From Pelagibacter sp047722505 (GTDB taxonomy: Bacteria; Pseudomonadota; Alphaproteobacteria; Pelagibacterales; Pelagibacteraceae): a stretch of DNA of 64,000 nt. The stretch's first letter is position 1, and the number at the start of each line of letters is the position of its first letter. The translations under genes were made by a program, and so were the position numbers. The notes under the pieces were generated by a model, which searched no databases, was not told the DNA's origin, and was given only the letters and a program-made list of their open reading frames with translations. Positions 26,073 to 35,471 of the stretch are shown piece after piece. The stretch spans positions 186,001 through 250,000 of the forward strand of contig NZ_CP159814.1 of assembly GCF_047722505.1 (NCBI RefSeq). The letters run 5' to 3'.

Positions 26073-26934
26073 ACTTGCTAGAATAGCAAAAGATACAAAC
26101 TTATTTTTAAAGCGATTTATTAAAGGACAAAAAAGAACAGAATTAGTTGCAGCTATGGAGTATGGCTTATTTCCAGGTGGAAAAAAAATTAGATCAAAAA
26201 TTTTATTTGATATAGGAGCTATATTTAAAATTAATTATAAAACATTAATTGTTATTGGCGCAGCAGTTGAGTGCATTCATGCTTATTCATTAATACATGA
26301 TGATTTACCTTGTATGGATGATGATAAAATACGAAGAGGAAAAATTTCTACGCACATTAAATTTGGAGAATCAACAGCGGTACTTGCAGGAAACTCACTT
26401 TTAACAATGGCTTTTGAAATCTTGGTTAGTTCGAACTTAAAGATAAATGAAAAGATAAAAGTAGATCTAGTAAAAAAACTATCTGAGTCTTCTGGACATT
26501 TAGGAATAGCTGGTGGACAGTATTTAGATCTTAGTTTTGAAAAAAAAAAAGTTTCTAAAAGTAAAATTATAGAGATGGAAATAAAAAAAACTGGTAAGCT
26601 TTTTAGCTTTTGTTGTGCTGTTCCAATTATTATTAAGAGAAAAAATGATAAACAAATAAAGTTTTTTGAAAATATAGGGTCTAATATTGGACTTTTATTT
26701 CAAATTGCTGACGATTTAATAGACTTTAAAGGCTCTACAGCCATTGCTGGTAAAATAACAGGTAAAGACAAGAAAAAAGGTAAAGCTACTTTAATCAGTT
26801 TACTAGGATATCAAAATGCTATTAAGTATGCTGACAAAATTAAGTCTAAAATAATTAAAGATTTAAATAAATATAGTTCAAACACTAATAGTTTAAATGA
26901 AACCTTAGACTACATTCTAAAAAGAAATAAATGA
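26062..26934 (+). CDS. ispA: Farnesyl diphosphate synthase (short-chain polyprenyl synthase)
   Basis: Condenses IPP with DMAPP/GPP to farnesyl diphosphate. The 290-residue all-helical protein has the first aspartate-rich motif DDLPCMDDD near residue 78, a GGQYLDL segment, and the second aspartate motif QIADDLIDF. The first-DDxxD region fits short-chain bacterial synthases. It overlaps xseB by 11 bases and dxs by 4. Its product feeds quinone, undecaprenyl and carotenoid/retinal pathways. Confidence 0.93.
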   Translation: MQNKLARIAKDTNLFLKRFIKGQKRTELVAAMEYGLFPGGKKIRSKILFDIGAIFKINYKTLIVIGAAVECIHAYSLIHDDLPCMDDDKIRRGKISTHIKFGESTAVLAGNSLLTMAFEILVSSNLKINEKIKVDLVKKLSESSGHLGIAGGQYLDLSFEKKKVSKSKIIEMEIKKTGKLFSFCCAVPIIIKRKNDKQIKFFENIGSNIGLLFQIADDLIDFKGSTAIAGKITGKDKKKGKATLISLLGYQNAIKYADKIKSKIIKDLNKYSSNTNSLNETLDYILKRNK

Positions 26935-28847
26935 TGCAAGACTACAAGTTTTTAAAAGATATTAAATTTCCTTCTGATTTAAGAAAATTATCAGAGAGTG
27001 ATCTTCAAGAGGTTTCTAATGAGGTTAGAAAAGAGATGATTGATGCAGTATCTGAAACGGGAGGACATTTAGGTGCAGGTCTTGGGGTTGTTGAGCTAAC
27101 TGTTGCCTTGCATTACGTATTTGACACTCCAAATGACAGGCTGATTTGGGATGTGGGTCATCAAACTTATCCACATAAAATTTTGACTGGAAGAAAGTCA
27201 AAAATTAAAACTTTGAGACAAGGTAATGGATTGTCTGGTTTCACAAAAAGATCTGAGAGTGAGTATGATCCATTTGGTGCAGCACATAGCTCAACATCAA
27301 TATCATCTGCTCTAGGTATGGCCGAAGCAAGCAAATTATCTAATAAATTAAACAATATAATTGCAGTCATAGGAGATGGTGCAATTAGTGCAGGTATGGC
27401 ATATGAGGCAATGAATAACGCAGGTGCTTCAAAAACTAAAATGATTGTTATCTTAAATGATAACGATATGTCGATTGCAAAACCAGTAGGTGCTATGAGA
27501 ACCTATTTAGCTAAACTTTTAACAGGAAAAATTTATTTTAGTTTAAGAGAAACTTTTAAATTAATAGCTTCTGCTTTTTCCAAAAGATTTAGTGCAAAAG
27601 CTGGAAAAGCTGAGGATTTTTTAAGATCAGCTGTAACTGGTGGTACTCTTTTTAATTCTTTAGGTTTTTATTATGTTGGTCCAATAGATGGACATGATTT
27701 ATCTACACTTATACCAATTTTAAAAAATGCAAGAGACTCAAAACATCAAGGCCCAATAATGATTCATGTAAAAACTCAAAAAGGTAAAGGCTATTCTTAT
27801 GCTGAAAAAGCTAGTGATCATTATCATGGTGTTTCAAAATTTAATGTTGTAACCGGTGAACAGGTGAAAAGTGGAACAAACCTTCCAGCTTATACAAAAG
27901 TTTTTGCAAATACCTTAGTTAAACATGCAGAAAGAGACAGTAAAGTTGTAGGCGTTACTGCTGCTATGCCAGGAGGAACAGGTATGGATATTTTTGCTAG
28001 AGATTTTCCAAAAAGAATGTTTGATGTTGGAATTGCTGAACAGCATGGAGTGACTTTTGCTGCAGGACTAGCAACGGAAGGTTATAAACCATATGTTGCA
28101 ATCTATTCGACTTTTTTACAAAGAGCTTATGATCAAGTAGTTCATGATGTCGCTATCCAAAGTTTACCTGTGAGATTTATAATAGATAGAGCAGGCTTGG
28201 TAGGTGCTGATGGATCAACTCACGCTGGTTCATTTGATATTACTTATCTCTCTACTCTTCCTAATTTTATAGTAATGGCACCAAGCGATGAGTCAGAATT
28301 AGTTAAAATGATAAATACATCTATGATTATTAACGACAAACCTTGCGCTATTAGATACCCAAGAGGAAATGGCATTGGAACGGAATTACCATCTATAGAT
28401 GAAAAAATAGAAATAGGAAAAGGAAGGATTATTCAAGAAGGAAAACAGGTTTGTATTTTAAGTATAGGAACTAGATTGGAAGAATGCAAAATCGCAGCTG
28501 CAGAATTAAAAAATAAAGGAATTGAATCAACGATAGTTGATGCACGTTTTGCTAAACCTTTAGATCAAGAGCTTATTTTAAAGTGTGCGAGAGAACATGA
28601 GGTAATGATTACTGTAGAAGAGGGGTCTATTGGAGGTTTTGGCTCTCATGTAGAAAATCTATTATCAGAAAAAGGTATATTTGATAAAGGTTTAAAATTT
28701 AGAACTATGATACTGCCTGATATTTTTATTGAACAAGACAGTCCAAAAAAAATGTATGATGTTGCTGGTCTTAATGCATCTCAAATATCAAAAAAAATAC
28801 TAGATATTTTATTTACAAAAGAGTCAATAAAAGTAGTTAAAAATTAA
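26931..28847 (+). CDS. dxs: 1-deoxy-D-xylulose-5-phosphate synthase
   Basis: Thiamine-diphosphate enzyme that starts the MEP isoprenoid pathway from pyruvate and glyceraldehyde 3-phosphate. The 638-residue protein contains the substrate-site histidine motif DVGHQTYPHKILTGR. The ThDP motif runs from GDGAISAGMAYEAMNNAG through LNDNDMSI. Also present are the EQHGVTFAAGLA segment and the DGSTHAG loop. An ATGATG start overlaps the ispA stop. The enzyme depends on thiamine, linking it to thiD and thiE. Confidence 0.97.
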   Translation: MMQDYKFLKDIKFPSDLRKLSESDLQEVSNEVRKEMIDAVSETGGHLGAGLGVVELTVALHYVFDTPNDRLIWDVGHQTYPHKILTGRKSKIKTLRQGNGLSGFTKRSESEYDPFGAAHSSTSISSALGMAEASKLSNKLNNIIAVIGDGAISAGMAYEAMNNAGASKTKMIVILNDNDMSIAKPVGAMRTYLAKLLTGKIYFSLRETFKLIASAFSKRFSAKAGKAEDFLRSAVTGGTLFNSLGFYYVGPIDGHDLSTLIPILKNARDSKHQGPIMIHVKTQKGKGYSYAEKASDHYHGVSKFNVVTGEQVKSGTNLPAYTKVFANTLVKHAERDSKVVGVTAAMPGGTGMDIFARDFPKRMFDVGIAEQHGVTFAAGLATEGYKPYVAIYSTFLQRAYDQVVHDVAIQSLPVRFIIDRAGLVGADGSTHAGSFDITYLSTLPNFIVMAPSDESELVKMINTSMIINDKPCAIRYPRGNGIGTELPSIDEKIEIGKGRIIQEGKQVCILSIGTRLEECKIAAAELKNKGIESTIVDARFAKPLDQELILKCAREHEVMITVEEGSIGGFGSHVENLLSEKGIFDKGLKFRTMILPDIFIEQDSPKKMYDVAGLNASQISKKILDILFTKESIKVVKN

Positions 28848-28858
28848 ATTTAAAGAAA

Positions 28859-29941
28859 TTAGCTACACTGAGCTTTATTCATCAGATAATGGTCTAATAA
28901 AACGCAATTCATCATTGCTTCTCCCACTGGTACTGCACGAATGCCAACACAAGGGTCATGCCGACCTTTAACAGAAATTGTAGTATTTTTTCCAAACTTA
29001 TCTATAGTTTTTCTAGTTGTTAAAATCGATGAAGTTGGTTTAACAGCAAATGAAACAACAATTTCTTGTCCCGTTGAAATACCACCAAGAATTCCACCAG
29101 CATTATTGGAATCAAATTTTAATTTTTTACCTTTTTGTGAAATTTCATCTGAGTTTTGTTCTCCACTTAATTGCGCAGAGCTCATTCCCGAACCAATGTT
29201 AACACCTTTAACAGCATTAATACTCATCATTGCAGAAGCAATATCCATATCTAATTTAGAATAAATTGGAGCACCTAAGCCAACAGGAATTCCTCTAGCT
29301 TTTACCTCAATAATTGCACCACAAGATGATCCAGATTTTCTTATATCTAGCAAATATTTTTCCCAAATTTTTAGCATATTTTTATCGGGACAAAAAAAGG
29401 GATTTTTATTAATTGTTAGATCGTTCCATTTGCTAGTATCACATCCCAATATTCCCAGTTGAGTAACAGCACCTACAACTTTAAATTTTTTACCTAATTT
29501 ATTCTCTAAAACTTTTTTAGCAATTGCACCTGCAGCAACTCTTGCAGCCGTTTCTCTTGCAGAGGATCTTCCACCACCACGGTAATCTCTTATTCCATAT
29601 TTCTTAAAGTACGTAAAATCAGCATGACCGGGTCTAAATTTATCTTTGATATTTCCATAATCTTTTGATCTCATATCTTGATTGTAAATAATTAAAGAAA
29701 TAGGCGTCCCAGTCGTTTTGCCTTCAAATACACCTGATAAAATTTGTACTTTATCATCTTCTTTTCTCTGTGTTGTAAATTTTGATTGTCCTGGTTTTCT
29801 TTTATCTAGCTCAACTTGAATATCTTGCTCTTTTAAGTTTATATTAGGTGGGCAACCATCAACGACGCAGCCTAATGCTGGGCCATGAGATTCTCCCCAT
29901 GTTGTGAAACGAAATTGCTTTCCAAAAGTATTAAATGACAT
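28859..29941 (-). CDS. aroC: Chorismate synthase
   Basis: Converts EPSP to chorismate with reduced FMN. The product has 360 residues and the family signatures GESHGPALGCVVDGCPPNI near the start, then RPGHADFTYFKKYGIRDYRG. These are followed by GGGRSSARETAARVAAGA. The C-terminal RHDPCVGIRAVPVGEAM is also intact. It converges on dxs with an 11-base gap and is divergent from pdxH. Confidence 0.97.
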   Translation of the reverse strand: MSFNTFGKQFRFTTWGESHGPALGCVVDGCPPNINLKEQDIQVELDKRKPGQSKFTTQRKEDDKVQILSGVFEGKTTGTPISLIIYNQDMRSKDYGNIKDKFRPGHADFTYFKKYGIRDYRGGGRSSARETAARVAAGAIAKKVLENKLGKKFKVVGAVTQLGILGCDTSKWNDLTINKNPFFCPDKNMLKIWEKYLLDIRKSGSSCGAIIEVKARGIPVGLGAPIYSKLDMDIASAMMSINAVKGVNIGSGMSSAQLSGEQNSDEISQKGKKLKFDSNNAGGILGGISTGQEIVVSFAVKPTSSILTTRKTIDKFGKNTTISVKGRHDPCVGIRAVPVGEAMMNCVLLDHYLMNKAQCS

Positions 29942-29974
29942 TATCTATAGTATATAGATTATTTTGTTAAAATT

Positions 29975-30601
29975 ATGAATCAAAAAAACTCATTAGGCCT
30001 TAATAAATGCTTTTTAGATAAAATAGATCCAATAGATTTATTTGAAGTTTGGATGAATGTGGCAAAAAAAACAGAATTAAATGATCCAAATGCACTAGCT
30101 TTAGCCACATCAGATGAAAATAATTCTCCATCAATTAGAATGGTCTTATTAAAAGACTTTAACAAAGATGGATTTGTTTTTTATACCAATCTAAATAGTC
30201 AAAAAGGAAATGAATTAAAAAATAACCCGAAAGCATCAATGTGCTTTCATTGGAAAAGCCTTCTAAGACAAGTAAGAATTAATGGAATGGTACAAAAAGT
30301 TTCTAATGAAGTGGCGGATGAATATTATAACAGTAGAGGTTATGAGAGCAGAATTGGAGCATGGGCCTCAAAACAAAGCACTATATTAAATAATAGAGAT
30401 GAGCTTTTAAGCTCAATAGAAGAATATAAAAAAAAATATAGTAATAAAAATGATGTTCCAAGACCAGAGCATTGGTCAGGTTGGAATTTAATACCTACGA
30501 GTATAGAATTTTGGTTAGATGGAGATAGCAGAATTCATGAAAGACTTAAATATACCAAAGATAATGAGGATAACTGGGTTAAATCTTTATTAAGTCCTTA
30601 A
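29975..30601 (+). CDS. pdxH: Pyridoxamine 5'-phosphate oxidase
   Basis: FMN-dependent oxidation of pyridoxamine or pyridoxine phosphate to pyridoxal phosphate. The 208-residue protein has the FMN-binding segments SIRMVLLKDF and FVFYTNLNSQKGNEL, then MCFHWKSLLRQVRINGMV. The C-terminal signature is PRPEHWSGWNLIPTSIEFW, ending in a DGDSRIHERL active-site stretch. A 33-base spacer separates it from the divergent aroC. Its end overlaps the convergent polyprenyl synthase by 4 bases. Confidence 0.96.
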   Translation: MNQKNSLGLNKCFLDKIDPIDLFEVWMNVAKKTELNDPNALALATSDENNSPSIRMVLLKDFNKDGFVFYTNLNSQKGNELKNNPKASMCFHWKSLLRQVRINGMVQKVSNEVADEYYNSRGYESRIGAWASKQSTILNNRDELLSSIEEYKKKYSNKNDVPRPEHWSGWNLIPTSIEFWLDGDSRIHERLKYTKDNEDNWVKSLLSP

Positions 30602-31611
30602 AAGGTTCTTTGTAGACTAAACGAAGTGAGACTTTCTAAAATCTTTTTTTCATCACTATCTTTAAATACAGTTAAAGAATTTGATGCAAGATTAATAAAA
30701 TGTTCAGCTTTTTTGTGACACTCATTGATTATGTTGTATTTTTTAATAAGCTCTAAAGTAAAATTTAAATCTTCATTTGATCTTGGCTCTTGCTTAAAAA
30801 TATTTTTCAATTTATCTTTTTCTACTGGTGATACATTTTGAAATAATAAAATCACAGGTAGTGTAATTTTACCTTCAAGAAAATCTTTACCAATTTTTTT
30901 ACCAAAAAATTTTAGATCAGAATTATAATCTAGGGTGTCATCAGCAATTTGAAATGTTAAGCCTAAGTTTTTTCCATAAAACTCTAGTGCTTCTTTTTCT
31001 TTTGTTTCTTTGTTAGATAAAATTGCACCAACTTTAGTTGCTGCAGAAAAAAGTTCAGCTGTTTTTGCTGTAATAATCTTAAAATAGGTTTCCTCCAACA
31101 TATCAACTTCATCCTTGTGTTGTAGTTGTAATACTTCTCCCTGAGCAATCTTTGACGAAGTTGAGGATAAAAGTTTTAAAACTTCTATATTCCCATCATC
31201 AACCATCATTTCAAAACATCTACTTAAAAGATAGTCTCCAATTAATACAGAAGAGTGATTCCCCCAAATTGAATTTAATGTTTTCTTACCTCTTCTAATA
31301 TTTCCAAGATCAATGACATCATCATGCATTAAAGTTGCCCCATGTATCATCTCTACACATGCAGCTAAATTAATGTCTCGGCCTCCTTTAGTGTAGCCAC
31401 ACAACTTAGCAGAACCAAGAGTTAATAAAGCTCTTAATCTTTTTCCACCAGAGTCAATATGATATTCAGTCATTTTTTGAACCAGATCAACTTCACTTAG
31501 GAGTTTTGATTTAATTTTTTCTTCAACTAAAACTAATTTTTCATCTACTGAATCTTTTAGTTGATAATATGAATTATTTATTTGGTTTCTTAGCTGAACT
31601 ACAGTTCCCAT
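30598..31611 (-). CDS. ispB: Long-chain polyprenyl diphosphate synthase (octaprenyl/decaprenyl type)
   Basis: Makes the isoprenoid side chain of ubiquinone by repeated IPP addition. The 337 residues include the first aspartate motif in GATLMHDDVIDLGNIRRG and the second in QIADDTLDYNSD, plus GKDFLEGKITLPVIL. Length and motif context match IspB/DdsA rather than FPP synthase. It is the second polyprenyl synthase of the window, after ispA. The final chain length cannot be read from sequence; ubiquinone-10 would be usual in alphaproteobacteria. Confidence 0.9.
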   Translation of the reverse strand: MGTVVQLRNQINNSYYQLKDSVDEKLVLVEEKIKSKLLSEVDLVQKMTEYHIDSGGKRLRALLTLGSAKLCGYTKGGRDINLAACVEMIHGATLMHDDVIDLGNIRRGKKTLNSIWGNHSSVLIGDYLLSRCFEMMVDDGNIEVLKLLSSTSSKIAQGEVLQLQHKDEVDMLEETYFKIITAKTAELFSAATKVGAILSNKETKEKEALEFYGKNLGLTFQIADDTLDYNSDLKFFGKKIGKDFLEGKITLPVILLFQNVSPVEKDKLKNIFKQEPRSNEDLNFTLELIKKYNIINECHKKAEHFINLASNSLTVFKDSDEKKILESLTSFSLQRTF

Positions 31612-31724
31612 AAAAAATAAGTTAGTATAATTAAGTTATATTTATTACTTATCAATTGACGCACCTCAATCTTCAACTATAAGTAGGCTTTATATTAAAT
31701 CAAAAAATTCTATAAGGATTAACA

Positions 31725-32531
31725 ATGTTCTCTTTTTTTAAAAAGAAAAAAATAATAGCTCATATCAAGCTAAATGGTGTGATTGGTAATGCTGGAAAGT
31801 TTAAACAGGGCATAGATTTTGCAGGACAAGAAGAGATTATAGAAAAAGCTTTTTCATTAAAGAAAGCTAAAGCAGTGGCAATTACAATCAATTCACCAGG
31901 TGGATCACCCGTACAATCACATTTAATCTATAAATTTATTCGAGCTCAAGCCAAGAAAAACAAAATAAAAGTAATAGTATTTGCAGAAGATGTTGCAGCT
32001 TCTGGTGGATACTTAATAGCTTGTGCAGGTGATGAGATATATGCAAATTCAAGCTCAATTATTGGATCTATAGGAGTAATTTATTCATCTTTTGGTTTTA
32101 CAGAATTGATTAAAAAAATTGGTGTAGAAAGAAGAGTTCATACGGCAGGAAAAAATAAAAGTTCACTAGATCCATTTCAAGAAGAGAAGTCAGAGGATAT
32201 TGAGAGACTTAAGAATATTCAATTAGATCTACATAAAGATTTTATTAAAGTTGTAGAAGAAAGCAGAGGATCTAAACTTAAAAAAGATGGTATTGAATTA
32301 TTCTCAGGAGAATTTTGGGCAGGTAGTAAATCAAAAGAGCTAGGTTTGATTGATGGATTAGGTAATGCTAATGAAATTTTAAAAGAAAAATTTGGTGAAG
32401 ATGTTGTTATTAAAAAATTTGAAAAATCTAAAGGCTGGTTAAGCAAAAAACTTTCCTCATCAAGCAATCAAATGGATCAACTAGCAAATATTTTAGAGGA
32501 AAGATCTATCTGGCAAAGATATGGCTTCTAA
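31725..32531 (+). CDS. sohB: S49-family serine peptidase (SohB/SppA-like)
   Basis: Signal-peptide peptidase-like protease of 268 residues. The SppA fold is indicated by INSPGGSPVQS, the catalytic serine in DVAASGGYLIACAGDEIYA, and the catalytic lysine in TAGKNKSSLDPF. A region starting IIGSIGVI forms the inter-subunit strand. No transmembrane anchor is obvious at the N-terminus, only a Lys-rich start, so membrane association is uncertain. It overlaps glyQ by 11 bases and has a 113-base upstream spacer with ispB diverging on the other side. Confidence 0.9.
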   Translation: MFSFFKKKKIIAHIKLNGVIGNAGKFKQGIDFAGQEEIIEKAFSLKKAKAVAITINSPGGSPVQSHLIYKFIRAQAKKNKIKVIVFAEDVAASGGYLIACAGDEIYANSSSIIGSIGVIYSSFGFTELIKKIGVERRVHTAGKNKSSLDPFQEEKSEDIERLKNIQLDLHKDFIKVVEESRGSKLKKDGIELFSGEFWAGSKSKELGLIDGLGNANEILKEKFGEDVVIKKFEKSKGWLSKKLSSSSNQMDQLANILEERSIWQRYGF

Positions 32532-33405
32532 AGAAAAAATTATAAAATCTAAATTTCAATCATTTCAAGATACTATTTTGAATCTTCAAAAATATTGGGG
32601 TAAACATGGTTGTGTTATTCTTCAACCATACGATATTGAGGTAGGGGCTGGAACCTTTCATCCTGCTACAACTTTAAGATCTCTAGGATCTAAGCCGTGG
32701 AAGGCAGCCTATGTTCAGCCATCAAGAAGACCTACTGATGGAAGGTATGGAGAGAATCCAAATAGATTGCAGCATTATTATCAATTTCAAGTTTTAATAA
32801 AGCCATCACCAGATAATATCAAAAAACTTTATTTAAATAGTTTGGCTGTTATCGGTATTAATCACAAAGAACATGACATTAGGTTTGTTGAAGATGATTG
32901 GGAAAGTCCAACTTTAGGTGCGGCAGGTTTAGGATGGGAAGTTTGGTGTGATGGAATGGAAATTACTCAATTTACATATTTCCAACAAATGGCTGGATTT
33001 GAATGCAAGCCTGTTTCAGTTGAAATTACATATGGTCTTGAAAGAATTTGTATGTTTACTCAACAAATGAAAAATGTTTATGATCTATTATGGAATGATG
33101 AAGGTGTAAAATATGGGGATGTGTTTCTTCAAGCAGAAAAAGAGTTCTCTGCATATAATTTTGAACACGCTAATACAGATAATCTATTCAAAATGTTTGA
33201 TATGTTTGAGCTTGAAGCAAAAGCATTAGTAGAAAAAAAAATTTCACTACCTGCATATGATCAATGTTTAAAAGCAAGCCATGTATTTAATATTTTGGAT
33301 GCAAGAGGAGTTATAAGTGTTGCTCAAAGAGCAGGTTATATAGGCCGTATTAGAGACATTACAAAAGTAGTTGCCGAAAGTTGGTTGAGCAGTCAAACAG
33401 ATTAA
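32521..33405 (+). CDS. glyQ: Glycyl-tRNA synthetase alpha subunit
   Basis: Catalytic class II aminoacyl-tRNA synthetase subunit of the bacterial alpha2beta2 enzyme. The product has 294 residues. The N-terminal LQKYWGKHGCVILQPYD is the glycine-site signature; PTDGRYGENPNRLQHYYQFQV covers motif 2, and VEITYGLERICMF covers motif 3. It overlaps glyS by one base, so the two subunits are translationally linked. Confidence 0.97.
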   Translation: MASKEKIIKSKFQSFQDTILNLQKYWGKHGCVILQPYDIEVGAGTFHPATTLRSLGSKPWKAAYVQPSRRPTDGRYGENPNRLQHYYQFQVLIKPSPDNIKKLYLNSLAVIGINHKEHDIRFVEDDWESPTLGAAGLGWEVWCDGMEITQFTYFQQMAGFECKPVSVEITYGLERICMFTQQMKNVYDLLWNDEGVKYGDVFLQAEKEFSAYNFEHANTDNLFKMFDMFELEAKALVEKKISLPAYDQCLKASHVFNILDARGVISVAQRAGYIGRIRDITKVVAESWLSSQTD

Positions 33406-35471
33406 TGTCAGAATTTTTTTTAGAGCTGTTCAGTGAGGAAATACCAGCTGGTTTACAGCGTAACTCACGTAATACCTTATTAGAAAATTTTCAAAATTTA
33501 TTTAAAGAAAAAAAAATTTCATTTAAAAAAAGCTCTTCATTTTCAACACCAAATCGTCTTATAATTTTATTTGAGGGTCTATCTAAGGAAATAACACAAA
33601 AAGCTGAAGAAATAAAAGGACCAAATGTTAATGCACCAGAAAAAGCTATAGAGGGTTTTTTAAGATCAAATCAAATAGATAAAAAAGATCTCTTTAAAAA
33701 AAAGATAGAAAAAGGAGAATTCTATTTTTTCAATAAATCATCAAATAAAATTAATACTATAGATTTACTTCAAAAATATACACCTCTAATCCTTGATAAA
33801 TTACAATGGAAAAAATCCATGGTTTGGGGAAACTATAATCTTAGTTGGGCAAGACCGCTAAAATCTATTTTAGCAGTTTTTGATGATAAAAGTCTAGATT
33901 TTAAATTTCATCATTTAATATCTTCTAATACAACATTTACCGATAAAGAGTTTGAAGATAAAAAGAAAATATTTAAAAATTTTAAAGGTTATAAAGATTT
34001 CTTCAATCAATCAGGAATAATTATAGATCACGTACTAAGAAAAGAATTTATTATTAAAGAAATTGAAAAAATATCCAATAAAAAAAATTTTATTGTTGAG
34101 TCAAATAATAAACTTTTAGATGAAGTCACAGATATAGTTGAGCAACCGAATATTATTATATGTAAATTTGATCAGAAATTTTTGAATATTCCAAAAGAAA
34201 TTTTGATAATTACAATGCAATATCACCAAAAATATTTTCCAACATTTAACAAAAAAGGAAAAATTACCAATGAATTTTTAGTTGTGGCAAATAACAATGA
34301 TGAAAAAGGCTATATCAAACTGGGTAACGAAAGAGTTGTAGAAGCAAGATTGAGTGATGCACAATTTTTTTGGGAGAAAAATAAATCTCAAAATTTAGTT
34401 AAACAAGTTTCAAGGTTAAAAAGTATGAATTATTTTAAAGGTCTTGGATCTTATTTTGACAAGATTCAAAGAATGAGAAAACTTGGAGGAATGATATCTG
34501 ATGAACTATTGATTAGTAAAGATCAAGTTGAACTATCAGCATCAATTTGTAAAGTTGATTTAGTTTCTGATATAGTTGGTGAATTTCCTGAGCTTCAAGG
34601 AATTATGGGTGGACATTTTGCTGAAGTACAAGGTTTTGATAAAGAAATAGCTTTAGCTGTAAGTGAACATTATCTACCAACTGGACTTAATAGTAAGACA
34701 CCAAAAAAACCATTTAGTATTGCTCTAGCTTTAACTGATAAAATTGACACTTTAGTTGGGTTTTTTGGGATCAATCAAAAACCAACAAGCTCAAAAGATC
34801 CTTATGCACTTAGAAGATCTGCACTTGGTGTAATAAGGCTATTAATCGATAATAATAAAGAATTTAAAATTAAAGATCTTATTAGTTATTCTACTTCACT
34901 TCATAAAAACCAAGGTTTTAATTTTTCAAACGATTCATCCCAAAAAGAATTGTCTGATTTTTTAATGGACAGATTAAAATATTATATGAGAGAGAAAAAA
35001 ATTAGAGCAGAGTTAATAGATGCCAGTATAAAAGCGCATGGAATAGACCACCTGAATAAAATATATAAAAAAGCTTCAACACTTAATGAACTAATTAACA
35101 AAGAAATAGGAGGAGATATTATTACAAGTTACAAGAGAGCCTCTAGTATACTTGATAGTGAGTTGAAAAATACAAATCTTGAACTATCAAATACAACCGA
35201 CCCTGGTATTTTTAAAAATGACTATGAAAAAAATCTATTTAAAAAGATCAATGAAATAAGAAAATATTTTGCTAATATTGGTAATGATGAAAACTATAAG
35301 GAAACGCTTGAAATTCTAGCTGGCGCTAAAAAAGTAACCTCAGAGTTTTTTGATAATGTTAAGGTCAATGATGATGATAAAAATATTAAAAAAAACAGAT
35401 TGGAACTTTTACAAATGTTATGTAGAACATTTGACAATTACATAAATTTTTCAAATATAGAAATCAAATAG
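33405..35471 (+). CDS. glyS: Glycyl-tRNA synthetase beta subunit
   Basis: tRNA-binding subunit of the heterotetrameric glycine enzyme. From the ATG at 33405 (TAATG overlap with glyQ) it has 688 residues. The conserved start is EFFLELFSEEIPAGLQ. Later segments are QYHQKYFPTF, a VVEARLSDAQFFWEKN stretch, and GIMGGHFAEVQGFDKEIALA. The C-terminal anticodon-binding domain is Lys/Asn-rich. An in-frame upstream start at 33381 is less likely because it would intrude further into glyQ. Confidence 0.96.
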   Translation: MSEFFLELFSEEIPAGLQRNSRNTLLENFQNLFKEKKISFKKSSSFSTPNRLIILFEGLSKEITQKAEEIKGPNVNAPEKAIEGFLRSNQIDKKDLFKKKIEKGEFYFFNKSSNKINTIDLLQKYTPLILDKLQWKKSMVWGNYNLSWARPLKSILAVFDDKSLDFKFHHLISSNTTFTDKEFEDKKKIFKNFKGYKDFFNQSGIIIDHVLRKEFIIKEIEKISNKKNFIVESNNKLLDEVTDIVEQPNIIICKFDQKFLNIPKEILIITMQYHQKYFPTFNKKGKITNEFLVVANNNDEKGYIKLGNERVVEARLSDAQFFWEKNKSQNLVKQVSRLKSMNYFKGLGSYFDKIQRMRKLGGMISDELLISKDQVELSASICKVDLVSDIVGEFPELQGIMGGHFAEVQGFDKEIALAVSEHYLPTGLNSKTPKKPFSIALALTDKIDTLVGFFGINQKPTSSKDPYALRRSALGVIRLLIDNNKEFKIKDLISYSTSLHKNQGFNFSNDSSQKELSDFLMDRLKYYMREKKIRAELIDASIKAHGIDHLNKIYKKASTLNELINKEIGGDIITSYKRASSILDSELKNTNLELSNTTDPGIFKNDYEKNLFKKINEIRKYFANIGNDENYKETLEILAGAKKVTSEFFDNVKVNDDDKNIKKNRLELLQMLCRTFDNYINFSNIEIK